A stretch of 64,000 nucleotides of DNA from Utricularia gibba (lineage: Eukaryota; Streptophyta; Magnoliopsida; Lamiales; Lentibulariaceae): positions 1,178,001-1,242,000 of the forward strand of contig NEEC01000012.1 in the NCBI GenBank assembly GCA_002189035.1. Direction: 5' to 3'. Made by a program: the position numbers and the translations under genes. Below the pieces are notes generated by a model, which saw only the letters and a program-made list of their open reading frames with translations, searched no databases and was not told where the DNA came from. Below are positions 12,483-22,705 of this stretch, piece by piece; position 1 is the stretch's first letter; every line of letters begins with the position of its first letter.

Positions 12483-13518
12483 TATGGTATCCACACGTGG
12501 AGCACTCCGTCGATAACCTTCTCAAGGCTCTTGAATGCTGGTCGAATTCCTAAGATGCTAGTAGATAAAAACGCCCCCTTGTAAATTAGTCTCAGAGACC
12601 ACGAAGACCCTTGGAGCATGTCGCAAGATCTAAATCTTTTGATAGATATATGGTAACATATCAAATCATATCTCCGTAAAAATCTTATGTTGTGGAGATA
12701 TGTATATGTTCCAAATCTTATCTATATATGATCTTTTGATAGATATATGGTAACAGCTTTCATCATACTTATATCTCATTTGATACTAGAACCTGGGTGT
12801 GTTTCTTTCTGATGTATCGAACTTATAATTGCATTCAAACACTAACACTCAATGACCTACTCAAACATTTCGAGTGTCATTACCCTGGGCCCAATACTTA
12901 CTGTTAGGCTTTGATGCAATTACTTGAAATATGATCTCATCGCTAAAATGAGTGATGAATCCTTTATTGATCAATCAACTATCTCCAACCTTAAGGAGTC
13001 ACATCCCTACTCATCCATACTAGGCAAGCCATGGTTAGGCTCCCATTAGTAATGAGCGAAAATGTGAGCTTAAGATCAAAATAACTTTGTTGATCTCAAG
13101 TCTAAGTTTAATTGCACGGTTGTCATATTCGAGATCTTGCTATTGACACTTGGTTAGTTTCCCATAGTAGCATCTCGAAGATGAGTCATCCAGTAAATCG
13201 ATTCTCTAATCGACACCCACACATAGGTTCTAGTAATTTCATTACATCAATTGTGAGAAATATTGCCTAAACAATTTAGGGAACTCAATGTGTGCCAGCT
13301 TATCCGTATTTGTGATATCCTCATTTCATAGACACTCTAGCCAGGGAGTTTTTAACTTGAGCATGAGTAAGAATCTCACATTATGATCTCATCATAATTT
13401 CTATAGCACATAGATCAAGTAGAGAATTTTATCATTGATATAAATTTGATCAAAATTCAAAGTAAATATCATAAGATAAGATCTGTCAATGAGTTGATTG
13501 TTTCTAGAACACATACAC
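12483..13518 (-). repeat. ~1-kb LTR-like block inserted at the Athila LTR/PBS border
   Basis: This block is the inverted counterpart of 26398-27391. Shared landmarks include CTATGGTATCCACACGTGG, the TCGATAACCTTCTCAAGG block, CCATGGTTAGGCTCCCATTA, and GAGATCTTGCTATTGACA-like blocks. On the minus strand it starts TGTTAGTGTATGTGTTCTAG and ends GTGTGGATACCA, so it has TG...CA termini like an LTR. No coding capacity was seen. Flanks (TACTA before, GCCGT after) do not match, so insertion was accompanied by loss of the Athila LTR end. Confidence 0.65.
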
Positions 13519-13536
13519 TAACAGCCGTTGCTGGGG
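13519..13536 (+). other. Athila PBS remnant
   Basis: GCCGTTGCTGGGGAATTG resembles the inner part of the PBS commonly seen in Athila/Tat elements (TGGCGCCGTTGCCGGGGA). Its first four bases are missing, cut off by the preceding block. Position just upstream of gag fits. Confidence 0.65.
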
Positions 13537-13967
13537 AATTGTATTCCTTTGGAATTTCTTTTCTGATCATTTCTTATTTTTCTGTTAGTATTATCAGACC
13601 AAATCGAGGCAAGGAACCTCTCCAAGAAGGGCCCATGGGTGCATTATCAGACCCAGGACGAACCAACAGGGCACTGGAACGTGGTCTAGGAAGTTCCAGG
13701 CATGCAGGTGCAAATGAAAACCGTTTGCAATCAATGCTCGCACAAGGATGGCAAGAAAACAGGGCTTTTGAACCTCAACATCATGACGAACAGAACAGCA
13801 ACCCACGAACTCCAAAGCGAGGAGTGAACTCTTCTCCAAGGTGGGAAGGAGAAGACCGTTGGGGTTACAATGGAGCAAACCGACGTGACAACTAAAATCC
13901 TCATCACGAGCAGAGGTATGAATTTGCAGGAAATCCTGAACGGGAAAATCATGGAAGACAGAGGCAG
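13537..13967 (+). pseudogene. Athila gag remnant, strongly shortened
   Basis: The open frame in this interval gives a hydrophilic, Arg/Asn/Gln-rich stretch (RPNRGKEPLQEGP, then NENRLQSMLAQGWQENRAF). A TAA follows at 13893-13895, after which the same frame continues (NPHHEQRYEFAGNPEREN) into the protease ORF at 13968. Athila gag is normally several hundred residues with a recognisable core. Here only ends are present, so the core is deleted. Assignment is by position. Confidence 0.5.
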
Positions 13968-15206
13968 ATGCCTAGGAGGAATGCGCGTGCTGAAGAAACA
14001 TTTAGCGAAGAGGAAGGACCAGAACCAGTATGCAGGGAACCACCTGCGCAAGCGAGGAACCATCGCGCTGGAAGAGACAATGTGATGTTGCAAATGCCCA
14101 CTTATGCGAAATTCTTGAAGGATATTCTGGCCAATCGAAGGAAGATTGAGAATGATGCTATTATTGAATTATCCAAGCAATGCAGCACGGTTATTACACA
14201 GGGACTGATTCAAAAGCATGCAGATCCTGGAATTTTTTCAGTCCCATGTATCATTGGAAGAAGCAATTTTGAGAAGTGCTTATATGATCTAGGGTCAAGT
14301 ATCAGCTTGATGCCTTATTCTTTATTCAAAGCACTAAATCTTGAAGAGTTGAGGACCACGAAAATTCAACTGGTATTTGCTGATAAATCCATGAAGAATC
14401 CTGAAGTAGTAGTAGAAAACGTCCCGGTAAAAATTGGAAAATATTTTGTTCCTTGTGATTTTGTTGTTTTGGATATGACACTTGATGTAGAGGTACCAAT
14501 CACTTTTGGGAGACCCTTTATGGCAACCACAGAAGCCTTAATTGATGTTAGTGTAGGGAAATTGACACTTAGATTCGGAGAAGAAAAACTGGAGTTCAAT
14601 GTTGATCAAGCAATGAGGCGATTTGACTGCGACGAGCTTGCGCAAGGGGAAGCGGAAGATGCTATTACGCAGGAGCATGCGAAAGCAGTTTTTCTGCACG
14701 AAATTCAGGGAGTAAATCTTCTGCAGGATGAAAAAGAAGACACTCCAGATGACACACCAATGATGGCTCGGCTAACAAAGAAGGAACTTGATGCTGGAGG
14801 AAAAATTGAGTTGAAGAAGCTGCCACCATCATTGAGGTACGAATTTCTTGAGGATGATCACACTTACCCCGTGATTCTTAATGCAGGATTGAATGAATAC
14901 CACACCCAAATGCTGCTGGATGTCTTGCGCAAGCATAGACAAGCCATTGGGTACACCTTGAATGATTTGAAAGGGCTTGACCCTCAATTCTGCACCCATC
15001 AGATTTATTTAGAAGCTAAGGCAAGATCAATTGTGCAACCACAAAGGCGGGCAAATCCTATGCTAAAGGAGGTGATTAAAAACGAAATTTTGAAATTGCT
15101 AGATGCTGATATCATCTACTCTATTTCAGACAGCCAATGGGTTAGCCCAGTGCACTGCGTACCAAAGAAAGGAGACCTCATCCCCTTGCGCAAGGTCACT
15201 GGCTGA
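13968..15206 (+). pseudogene. Athila protease and start of reverse transcriptase
   Basis: 412 codons. Residues ~42-220 form the Athila-type aspartic protease: MPTYAKFLKDIL, a CYLYDLGSSISLMP-like active-site block (DLGSS where many relatives have DLGAS), VPITFGRPFMATTEALIDV and LTLRFGEEKLEFNV. Residues ~270-412 lead into RT: LRYEFLEDDHTYPVI, IKNEILKLLDADIIY, WVSPVHCVPKKGDL and LRKVTG. A TGA at 15204 replaces the Trp usually found in VTGWRMCIDFRKLN; the next ORF resumes in the same frame four bases later. Confidence 0.85.
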
Positions 15207-15209
15207 AGG

Positions 15210-16892
15210 ATGTGCATTGACTTTCGGAAACTCAATGATGCCACCAGAAAGGATCATTACCCATTGCCCTTTATTGATCAAATTCTAGAAAGGTTAAGTA
15301 ACCAAGCTTTCTATTGTTACCTTGATGGTTATTCCGGATATTTTCAGATTCCAATCCATCCGGAAGATCAACACAAGACCACATTTACTTGTCCTTTTGT
15401 CACATTTGCATACAAGAGAATGCCATTTGGTTTGTGCAATGCTCCTAGAACTTTTCAACGTTGCATGACAGCCATTTTTTCAGAATATGTGGAGAAGATT
15501 ATGGAGGTATTTATGGATGATATATCTGTTTATGGGGCTAATTTTGATTCATGTTTGCAGAACTTAGGCATCATTTTGGAGAGGTGTATTGAGTGCAACT
15601 TGGTACTCAATTGGGAGAAGTGTCATTTTATGGTTGAAGAAGGCATTGAACAACCAAAGGGCTTCAAAGTGTCAGGTCATGAAGACAAGGTATTGAAGCT
15701 AAAGAAATCTCTCTATGGGTTGAAGCAAGCTCCTAGAGCATGGAATGAACGCATGGATAACTTTCTCCAGGGTATTGGTTTCAGAAAAACATATAGTGAT
15801 TGCTCATTATATGTTAAAGGAAAAGAAGATGATCGTTTATTTATTAGCTTATATGTGGATGATCTTATGATTACCTCAGGTAATGAAAGGAAGATTGAGG
15901 AATTCAAAGCTCTACTCAAAAATGAATTCAAGATGACTGACCTTGGAATGATTTCTTATTATCTAGGCATGGAAATTCATCAACTTGAAGTTGTTGGAAC
16001 ATTCATATCTCAGAAAAAGTACTGTAATGAACTTCTTGAAAGGTTTGGGTTCAAAGATGTCAATCCTTCAAAAACGCCTTTGGATTACAAACAAGTGATT
16101 GGAGAGAACAATCAGGGAAAGAATGTGGATGCCACTACTTATAGAAGTATGATTGGAAGCCTCATTTATCTCCAGCATACAAGGCCTGACTTGTGTTTTT
16201 GTGTAAATGTCTTATCTCGCTTCCTCAACAAACCAACAACAACTCACATGGCAGCTGTGAAAAGAGCTTTCAGGTACATAAAATCTACTACTGATTTCGG
16301 ATTGTTCTATCCCTATGAAAGTGAAAAACCAGTCTTGAAACTTAGAGCCTACTCAGATAGTGATTATTGTATGGCTGAAGATAGCAAGAGCACATCTGGT
16401 GCACTCTTCTTCTTAAATAAGACCCCTATAGTCTGGTTTTCGAAGAAACAAAAAGTGGTAGCACAATCAACAGCTGAAGCAGAATACATCTCAGCAGCAC
16501 ATGCTTCGAACTATTGTGTTTGGTTGAGGCAGATGCTAAACGAACTTGGATTCATACAAAAGGAAGCTACACATCTGCTTATGGATAATCGAGCAGCAAT
16601 CTCCATTGCCAAAGATCCAACGAAATTCAGCAAAGCCAAGCACATAAGAATCAGGTATCATGTCATAAGGAATTACATCAAGGAGAAGAAGATCAAAGTG
16701 CAGTATGTTGAGAGTGGGAATCAGCTTGCTGATGGGCTCACCAAAGGTTTGAACAGAGTTCAGTTTGAGCTAGCAAGGAAGAACATGAATCTCATGACTA
16801 TAGAAGACTTTCTCAAGTTGGGAGATCTCGGTCTGGGGGGAGTGTTGGAGATCAGCCTCAATCCAAAGTTTGAAGGTGATTGGAAGCACTAA
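15210..16892 (+). pseudogene. Chimeric ORF: Athila RT fused to copia RT/RNase H
   Basis: One 560-codon frame without stops. Residues 1-147 are Athila RT (CIDFRKLNDATRKDHYPLPF, LDGYSGYFQIPI, MPFGLCNAPRTFQRCM, FMDDISVYG catalytic block, NWEKCHFMVEEGI). From residue ~148 it changes to copia: EQPKGFKVSGHEDKVLKLKK, SLYGLKQAPRAWNERMDNF, the YVDDLMITSG catalytic block, RPDLCFCVNVLSRFL, then RNase H (AYSDSDYC, STAEAEYISAAHA, LMDNRAAISIA, ADGLTKGL). The copia part matches 54700-55900 closely. The protein runs a short way into the copia LTR. This RT is a hybrid and should not fold as one enzyme. Confidence 0.85.
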
Positions 16893-17165
16893 TCTTGTGT
16901 CATAATGTTATATTTCAGATTAAAAAGGTGTTGAGTTCGAGCATGGAAGTGTTGGATTCGAGTTGTTGGGCTTTTTGTGTGTTTTCAATAATTGTGGCCC
17001 ACTGTTGGGTAAACTAGGTATTGGGTATATATAAACCCTACTAAGAATGCGTGTCAATAGGGTTTTGGTCATTCTTATTGTTCATGAGTCGTTTTTCATC
17101 CAAGTTGATCTCAGAAGCATTACCTTTTTGTTACTTCCCAAGACTCTCTTTTTGTTGCATCAACA
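16843..17165 (+). repeat. Copia 3' LTR inside Athila
   Basis: The block starts TGTTGGAGATCAGCC, ends TTGCATCAACA and is preceded by a purine tract (GGGGGGAG). It matches the copia 5' LTR at 50868-51191 with only about seven differences by eye. It contains GGTATATATAAACCC as a TATA region. Immediately after it Athila integrase sequence resumes. Confidence 0.9.
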
Positions 17166-18055
17166 AACACGCGGATTTTATTTCCAGGAGAGATAAAGGA
17201 CCCATGACATATATCTTGGAGGTGGAAATTTTCGATGTTTGGGGGCTGGATTTTATGGGACCCTTTCCATCTTCCTATGACAACACTCAAATTCTTGTGG
17301 CAGTGGATTTTGTCTCAAAACGGGCAGAAGCTATTGCGGTTCCAGTAACTGATGGAAGAGCTGTAATTAAGCCTTTCAAACAGATCATTCTACCCAGGTT
17401 TGGTGCCCCAAGATACGTCATAAGTGATGGAGGAAAACAGTTCATTGAAAGAGAATTCCGGAAGCTTTTGCGCAAGTATGGAGTGGGACACAGGGCATCA
17501 ACTCCATATCATCCACAAACCTGCGGACAAGTGAAGGTAACTAACAAGGAATTGAAGAGGATTCTGGAGTGTACGGTGGCCAAAACCCGCAAGGATTGGG
17601 CAACCAAAATAAATGATGCTTTATGGGCTAATCGCACAGCGTATAAGACTCCCTTGGGGACCTCCCCTTATCGTTTAGTTTATGGGAAAGCTTGTCACTT
17701 GCCTGTGGAATTAGAGCACAAGGCATATTGGGCTATCAAAGAATTAAATTTGGATGCCAAGGCTGCTGAAGAGCAAAGGATCTTGCAACTCCAAGAGCTG
17801 GACGAGCTAATGATGAGTGCCTACGAAAATGCAAAACTGTACAAGGAACAAACAAAGGCCTGGCATGACAGTCACTTGCGCAAGAAGGACCTGGCAGAAG
17901 GTGACCTAGTTTTGCTATTTAATTCTCGTTTTCGTTTATTTCCAGGAAAGCTCAACTCCAGATGGCGTGGACCGTACACCATCAAGAAAATCTATCCCAG
18001 TGGAGTAGTCCTCATCACTCATCCTGACCATGGAGAATTCACAGTAAATATTTAG
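17166..18055 (+). pseudogene. Athila integrase (core and C-terminal domain)
   Basis: From ~17168 the frame gives [32 protein letters not shown] (first catalytic D in the LDFMGP block), [14 protein letters not shown] (second D), [19 protein letters not shown] (catalytic Glu position replaced by Lys in the usual GQVEV block), [51 protein letters not shown] and DHGEFTVN. The N-terminal zinc finger is missing because the copia segment ends here. The upstream 39 codons of the longer open frame come from the copia LTR and are not integrase. Confidence 0.85.
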
Positions 18056-19490
18056 AGATTGAACCTGTTTCATTAAGGGGTAAAATCTTCCATGGACACA
18101 TTGCATGTTCTAGTGGACCTCTCTCACCACCCCCACCTTGATGAGAAAGCATCTATGGTTTACTTATTGGCATTACAAAAACAAGTGATTTCCCTTTTTA
18201 ATTATTTTATTTTTGATTTTCTCTTGCATTATTTTTCGTTTCTTCTTTCTCTTCAATAAGCACAGGTGCAATGGATAATTTTGAGGAAAAATTCCACACT
18301 ATTAGATATATCAAAGCACCTGATGAAAGGTAAGTGTTTCTGCCCATCTTGAGGAGAAGATGTCATTTAAGTGTTGGGGGGGGAGGGGGGGGGGGGGATA
18401 GTTTACTTTTTCTTTTTGGTATTATTTTTTCGAGATAGTTACTGTAAATTAGAATTTTGGTATGCATATTGCTATGTTGTTTCTTGGCATGCTATTTACT
18501 TTCTGTCCCTTGCACAAGCTACATAACCCTAGCTTCTTGGTGAGGAGACCATTTTCTTTTCATTATGAGTGACTTGAATGCAGAATAATCATAGACTTGT
18601 TCTTGTGCATACTGCTGAGTTATTCTGCAGGTTTTGTGCAAAAGGATTGAGGCACTAGGATTTGCTTTATTTTATCCCAATATCCCACCTTGAATCCACT
18701 TAGTGAGCCCTGCTTGGCCTGAAACCTTTTATTTGGATCACCACGTTAGAAGCCAAATCCGTTTTGACAATTATAGCCTACATCAATTTCTCTTGACCCA
18801 AGGAATGAGCATCTAAAAAATAGTTATGTTCGTCTGCTTGCGCAAGTTGCTGAACCAGAAGCTCTATTACAAAGAAGAAAAGTTGAGAGCAATTTTCAAT
18901 TCATTGATCAAGTGCTATCTCAACAATTTATGAAGGGATTTTCAATAACATCCTGTCCAAAAGAGAGTTGATCGTTGAAAAAAAAGGAAAAAAAAAGAGA
19001 AAAAGAGAAGAAGAGAGAAAAGAGGCTGAAAGGTTGGAACAGCCACAAAACTGAAAGAGGGGTTTCATGGAGCACGAAAATCAGAGGACAAGCATAACAG
19101 AACTGTTTGATGGTTGCTCACTCTTTATTACCTATGAAATGGAACCTCCAGCTGAATTTCCCACCTGTCCCAAGCTCCTGCCGTGCTACAACCTGAGAAA
19201 AAGACCTCATGATTGCGCAAGCTTGCTGAAACCAGTGGATCACTTGCGCAAGTTTACTGACTCGCCTACATTCAGGTATTGAGCGAACCTTTTTCATTTG
19301 ACCCTCCTCTTATGGATTTCTCTTCTTGAGCGTATTGAGTGACACCTGTGAGGAGTAGCCACGTGCAAGGGGAGCTAGTGTATGGTATGCCATTGAATAA
19401 CTTATGCATATTGTTACCTTAACTCTATTTGCAAGTTACTATTTTGAAGGAAAATACCTTAAACATTTGCTTGAGGACAAGCAAACATTT
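18056..19490 (+). other. Athila 3' untranslated region
   Basis: Non-coding region between integrase and the polypurine tract. It holds a first purine-rich run at 18378-18400 (G8-A-G13-type), an AG-rich stretch at 18978-19030, and two exact CTTGCGCAAG palindromes (18837, 19243) plus a near match at 19212. Two of these are followed by GTTGCTGAA/CTTGCTGAA-CCAG. An ORF at 19067-19282 has no family motif. Athila elements often carry an env-like ORF here, but none was recognised. Confidence 0.6.
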
Positions 19491-19503
19491 AAGTGTGGGG
19501 AGT
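19491..19503 (+). other. Athila polypurine tract
   Basis: AAGTGTGGGGAGT lies immediately before the LTR start TGATAAGTGAT, where the plus-strand primer of an LTR element should be. The preceding CTTGAGGACAAGCAAACATT phrase is also usual in this lineage. Confidence 0.75.
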
Positions 19504-20217
19504 TGATAAGTGATTTTATGTCACTTATATTTATGGTTTTTAGAACTCTCTTAGAAGAGTCCTAAAAACACTTTAGAGTATTGCATTCTTTTTATCCCAC
19601 TTTCTTTATGTTTTTAGAAGAATTTTATATCTTTCATACCACTTTGATCTTTTTGGAGGGAAAGTGTGTTTTGTGATTTTTCAGGATGAATTTGGAATAA
19701 TTTGGAGGATTTTCGAACTACTTTGATGGAGGCTAAGATTTGGTCTATCCGGAGGTGAAGACTCGGTCGAAAATTTTCGGATAAGATAAGATTCGCATCA
19801 TATCTTGGAAAACTTGGATCTCATCCTAGAAGATTTGTATCAAATCTTCAAAGATTCGGATATAAGATTTGGTCCGAGCCCATCAAGAATGCCCGGCAAA
19901 TCCCCACCATTATATAAAGATCCAAACGCGAAGACCTAAGGGAGTCGAAGTGGTGGACAACCAAAGAGTCAATCTAGGGTTTAGAGTCGAGTCTAGCATG
20001 TTTTGGATTCCTTTCCTTTCGTTTTTCATCAACTTTTGTTGTTTAGAGTCAAGCATGCGCGTGTGAGCGTTTACGGCTGAGTATCTACTGTGAAGCCTTG
20101 CTTGCGCAAGTTCTTCGCGTGTGACTGTTTTACTATGTTTTCCAGCGTTTAATTTGAGGTCTGATTCTGTTTTTTGCAACGTTTTCTTTACCAACGTGAT
20201 CTTTAGTACCAACGTTT
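19504..20217 (+). repeat. Athila 3' LTR
   Basis: Starts TGATAAGTGATTTTATG after the polypurine tract. It contains a TATATAAAG box (19913-19921), a near-palindromic hairpin (TTTTTAGAACTC with GAGTCCTAAAAA) and one CTTGCGCAAG at 20101. Its true end is not reached: a gypsy LTR starts at 20218. An almost identical inverted copy of its sequence, including this junction, is at 45644-46454. Confidence 0.75.
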
Positions 20218-20821
20218 TGATGTGACCCTCTAATCTATAGAGATTAGCAACCCACAAAAAAGAGGTGATTTTGAAGCTTAGAAGAGAACCCACCCAAGTC
20301 TACCCTCAAGAGAATAAATCTCTTGCAACCAAACTTAGAAACAAAGAAAATTAGGAGCCACACTTCAGAAAAGAGAGATTGATTGGAAGTGATAATCCTA
20401 GAACGCCACAAGCTCAAAGCTTGATAAGTTAAGAGTGTTCAAGCACTCAAAGGAGAGGGGAATCCTCACAAGATACATAAAATGACCAAAGATCCTGAAT
20501 TAGTACATCTCTAGAGTATTTATACTCTAGAATTGGGCTCTAACATTACATAGTCCAAACTAAATGAAATAGAAAAGTCTAACAAGCCCAATGCTCTAAG
20601 TTAAGTCCATCTTCAAGTAGTTGAGCTCTTTTGATGGGATGTCTTCAAGCCCATGTTTGATTCCAATGGTATTGAGTAGACCCTTAAATGTATCTTCAAC
20701 CATCTTTGTCTTGCTCCTAGTCATTGGTCCTGGTGGAATCATCTTTCTTTCTAATTTGTTCACTTGAACAAACTCCTCATCATTCTTCAAATACACTTCA
20801 TTATCTTCCTGGGGCTCATCA
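20218..20821 (-). repeat. Solo LTR of a Ty3/gypsy family, 604 bp
   Basis: On the minus strand it begins TGATGAGCCCCAGG and ends GGGTCACATCA, the same termini proven by the target duplication of the 29821-30418 copy. The first ~225 bp are coding: they carry the polyprotein tail DEPQEDNEVYLKNDEEF, MIPPGPMTRSKTKMVED and SKELNYLKMDL, ending in a stop. The rest is U3/R/U5-like with TATAAATACTC. Flanks in LTR orientation are CACAC (5') and AAACG (3'), which do not match. Confidence 0.85.
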
Positions 20822-21120
20822 GTGTGTGTAGAGAGGCATAGGGCATGTGTCGTGGGAGCACAAGGTGTGGTAGGGCATGCGTGGGGGAGCGCAGGGCAAT
20901 AGCTGGGAGGCATGGCAGGGCGCGTGCAAAGCATGTAGAGGTCACCCGAGGCAGGGTGAGACATGGCGGGAGCATGTGCATAGCGTGCAATAGGTGCGGC
21001 AAAGTGCCAAGTCTCCATCATCAGAGCTATCAAAAGCCAGTGAATCCAAAGCTTTACAATTGCCTCTGCCATGGTCTCTGTCTATCTTAATGCCCAATCT
21101 CTGATACTGCTCTAACCTTC
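20822..21120 (-). other. GC-rich stretch downstream of the DUF641 fragment
   Basis: The minus strand is open from 21072 into the LTR (158 codons in all). The part before the LTR is Pro/Ala/His-rich without a known domain, and the last 75 codons are only the gypsy LTR tail. The open frame is therefore a chance fusion. The plus strand has repeated GCATGNG-like words. Nothing more is supported. Confidence 0.4.
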
Positions 21121-21602
21121 ATGTTCATTCATATAAACCTGTGATTGGATTATCATCTTCCCCGCATTGAACCCGGGCACAGCTGAGAATCCAACTCTCT
21201 TCCCTATCATCTTTCCTATGGCGGATTTCGACAAAACATCCTCCATGTACACAGCGGAGAACTCTGTGCCGGTGGACACCTAGAATATCTTCACTGTGGG
21301 GTTGAAAGAGTAGGTCAACTTATGAAGCAGCCATATTGAGGTTGTCATTCTCGCAAAGGACTCATAGAACACAGGCAATGACTTCCATGACTCCAGGACG
21401 TTCCCCTTCCTGTTCAAATAGCTGAAAATTGATTCAACTGTGGGGTGAATGAGTTTCTCATACTTTCTTTCACATGCTCAACTACATGCTTGAGGTAATC
21501 ACTGATCTCAGTAGTAGTCCCATCATTTTCAAAGCTTCCCTTAGACATGGTTCCTCTGTCGGTTAATCCGAAATCACTCCGATCAAATTCTTGGAGCAAT
21601 AA
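21121..21602 (-). pseudogene. DUF641 (GIL1/IRKI-like) gene fragment
   Basis: The minus strand encodes a piece of a host protein: YLKHVVEHVKE, then after a one-base frame change KYEKLIHPTVESIFSYL, NRKGNVLESWKSLPVFYE, SFARMTTSIWLLHKLTYSF, VSTGTEFSAVYMEDVL, and VGFSAVPGFNAGKMIIQSQV. Relatives in the plant DUF641 family (GIL1, IRK-interacting protein) share the W-LLH-LA-SF, EFS-VYME and PGF-G--VIQ-QVY patterns. A TAG interrupts it where relatives usually have FQV (~21281). It lacks the long N-terminal coil. It lies between two inverted solo LTRs and looks like a displaced fragment; the family call is from memory of the motif. Confidence 0.55.
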
Positions 21603-21610
21603 CGGAGGCA

Positions 21611-22700
21611 GCAGAAATCAGTATGTTCATAATAAGTTCCTCGTACCAACAAAAAGAAATGGTTAATCATACAAAATGAAGCAATCAATTTTTAATTTAA
21701 TTATTTCATCAATAAGATTCATCTACGCAAAGTAAATTACGAGCTTCGGACCAAAATAATACTATTATTCAATCATTAAATAATTTCAGTAGCATTTTTT
21801 TTGTTTCCCTCGGATACATAAATTCTTTCCTGACACTCTCGTTCTTCGATTTCCAACAGTGATTTCAATTCTTCAGGTCATCTGTTCATTATGTCAATTC
21901 ACGGTCACAACAATAAATAGCTTAATAGTTACTTTTGACTAATTGTTGATTAAAATACACTATAGATTGCAGTTTTTAAAATAATTAAACTTTTGACCAA
22001 TTGTTTATTAAAATACAAATCTCAATCGAATTTTTTATCCTATTTTTTTTATAACTTTTCTCTTCTTTTTTGTTCCAACATTCTAATATTGTTTTTATTC
22101 TTTCATGTTCATTTGCATTCTTGAGGTGTATATCGTCTTGCACCCTACATAGATTACTTGATGCTAAACTAAACTAAAAAAAAAGACTATTTCAATGATA
22201 AGCCACAGCTAAAGTTACAAAAATAAGATTTTGAATCCCACGTAAAAAGGTACTAAAGAAACACGAACAACAGCTACTAATTCATTTGTTAAGATATTCC
22301 CAAAAAATCGAAAATTAACTGATAGTGGTTTCGTAAAATCTTCCAAGATATTAATGGGTAAAAGGATTATGGTTGGTTGAATATATTAACCGAAATGAGG
22401 AAATTGCTCAAAAAATCCTAATATTTAACATTAAACTTGTTAAGTGTCATTTTTTATATTTTAGCATATATTTTTAACTGTTAATTTAGGATTAAATTAC
22501 CTAATTAATAGTTCTAAAAAAAAGACTACAATAGCTTGATCAACTTCTTGTTTAAATTTGAAAATGAATTGAACCATATTACAAATACTCCTCATGTCAT
22601 TAAGGAATTATGGATAGAATTCAAGCAGACATGATGAGTTCATGTATGCCAAACATAATGATAATAAAAATGAAGGAAATAAGATTACTAATCCTCTAAT
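21611..22700. other. AT-rich spacer
   Basis: No ORF with a family motif, no repeat terminus and no element end seen. It lies inside the segment that flank evidence suggests has been inverted. Confidence 0.5.
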
Positions 22701-22705
22701 AATTA

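Larger units (their letters stand above)
11945..20217 (+). mobile_element. Athila-type Ty3/gypsy element, composite and broken
   Basis: Both LTRs begin TGATAAGTGAT (11945 and 19504). Between them lie a PBS-like stretch, a shortened gag, an Athila-like protease, RT, integrase and a 3' polypurine tract, in canonical order. Two foreign blocks interrupt it: a ~1-kb LTR-like block at 12483-13518, and a copia RT/RNase H/LTR segment at ~15650-17165 that has replaced the end of Athila RT, its RNase H and the integrase zinc finger. The palindrome CTTGCGCAAG recurs along the element. The 3' LTR end is lost at the junction with a gypsy LTR at 20218. Confidence 0.8.

Noticed and set aside
18378-18400. 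Long G run as possible quadruplex or regulatory signal
   Set aside because: It sits where Athila-type elements have a purine-rich tract, so a degraded purine tract explains it.
19910-20293. 127-codon ORF repeated identically at 45568-45951
   Set aside because: It reads antisense through an LTR/Athila junction and has no protein features. The identity is explained by recent duplication of the DNA, not by selection on a protein.
20596-21072. 158-codon minus-strand ORF
   Set aside because: Its second half is the gypsy LTR polyprotein tail and its first half is Pro/Ala/His-rich sequence from another source. The fusion is accidental.
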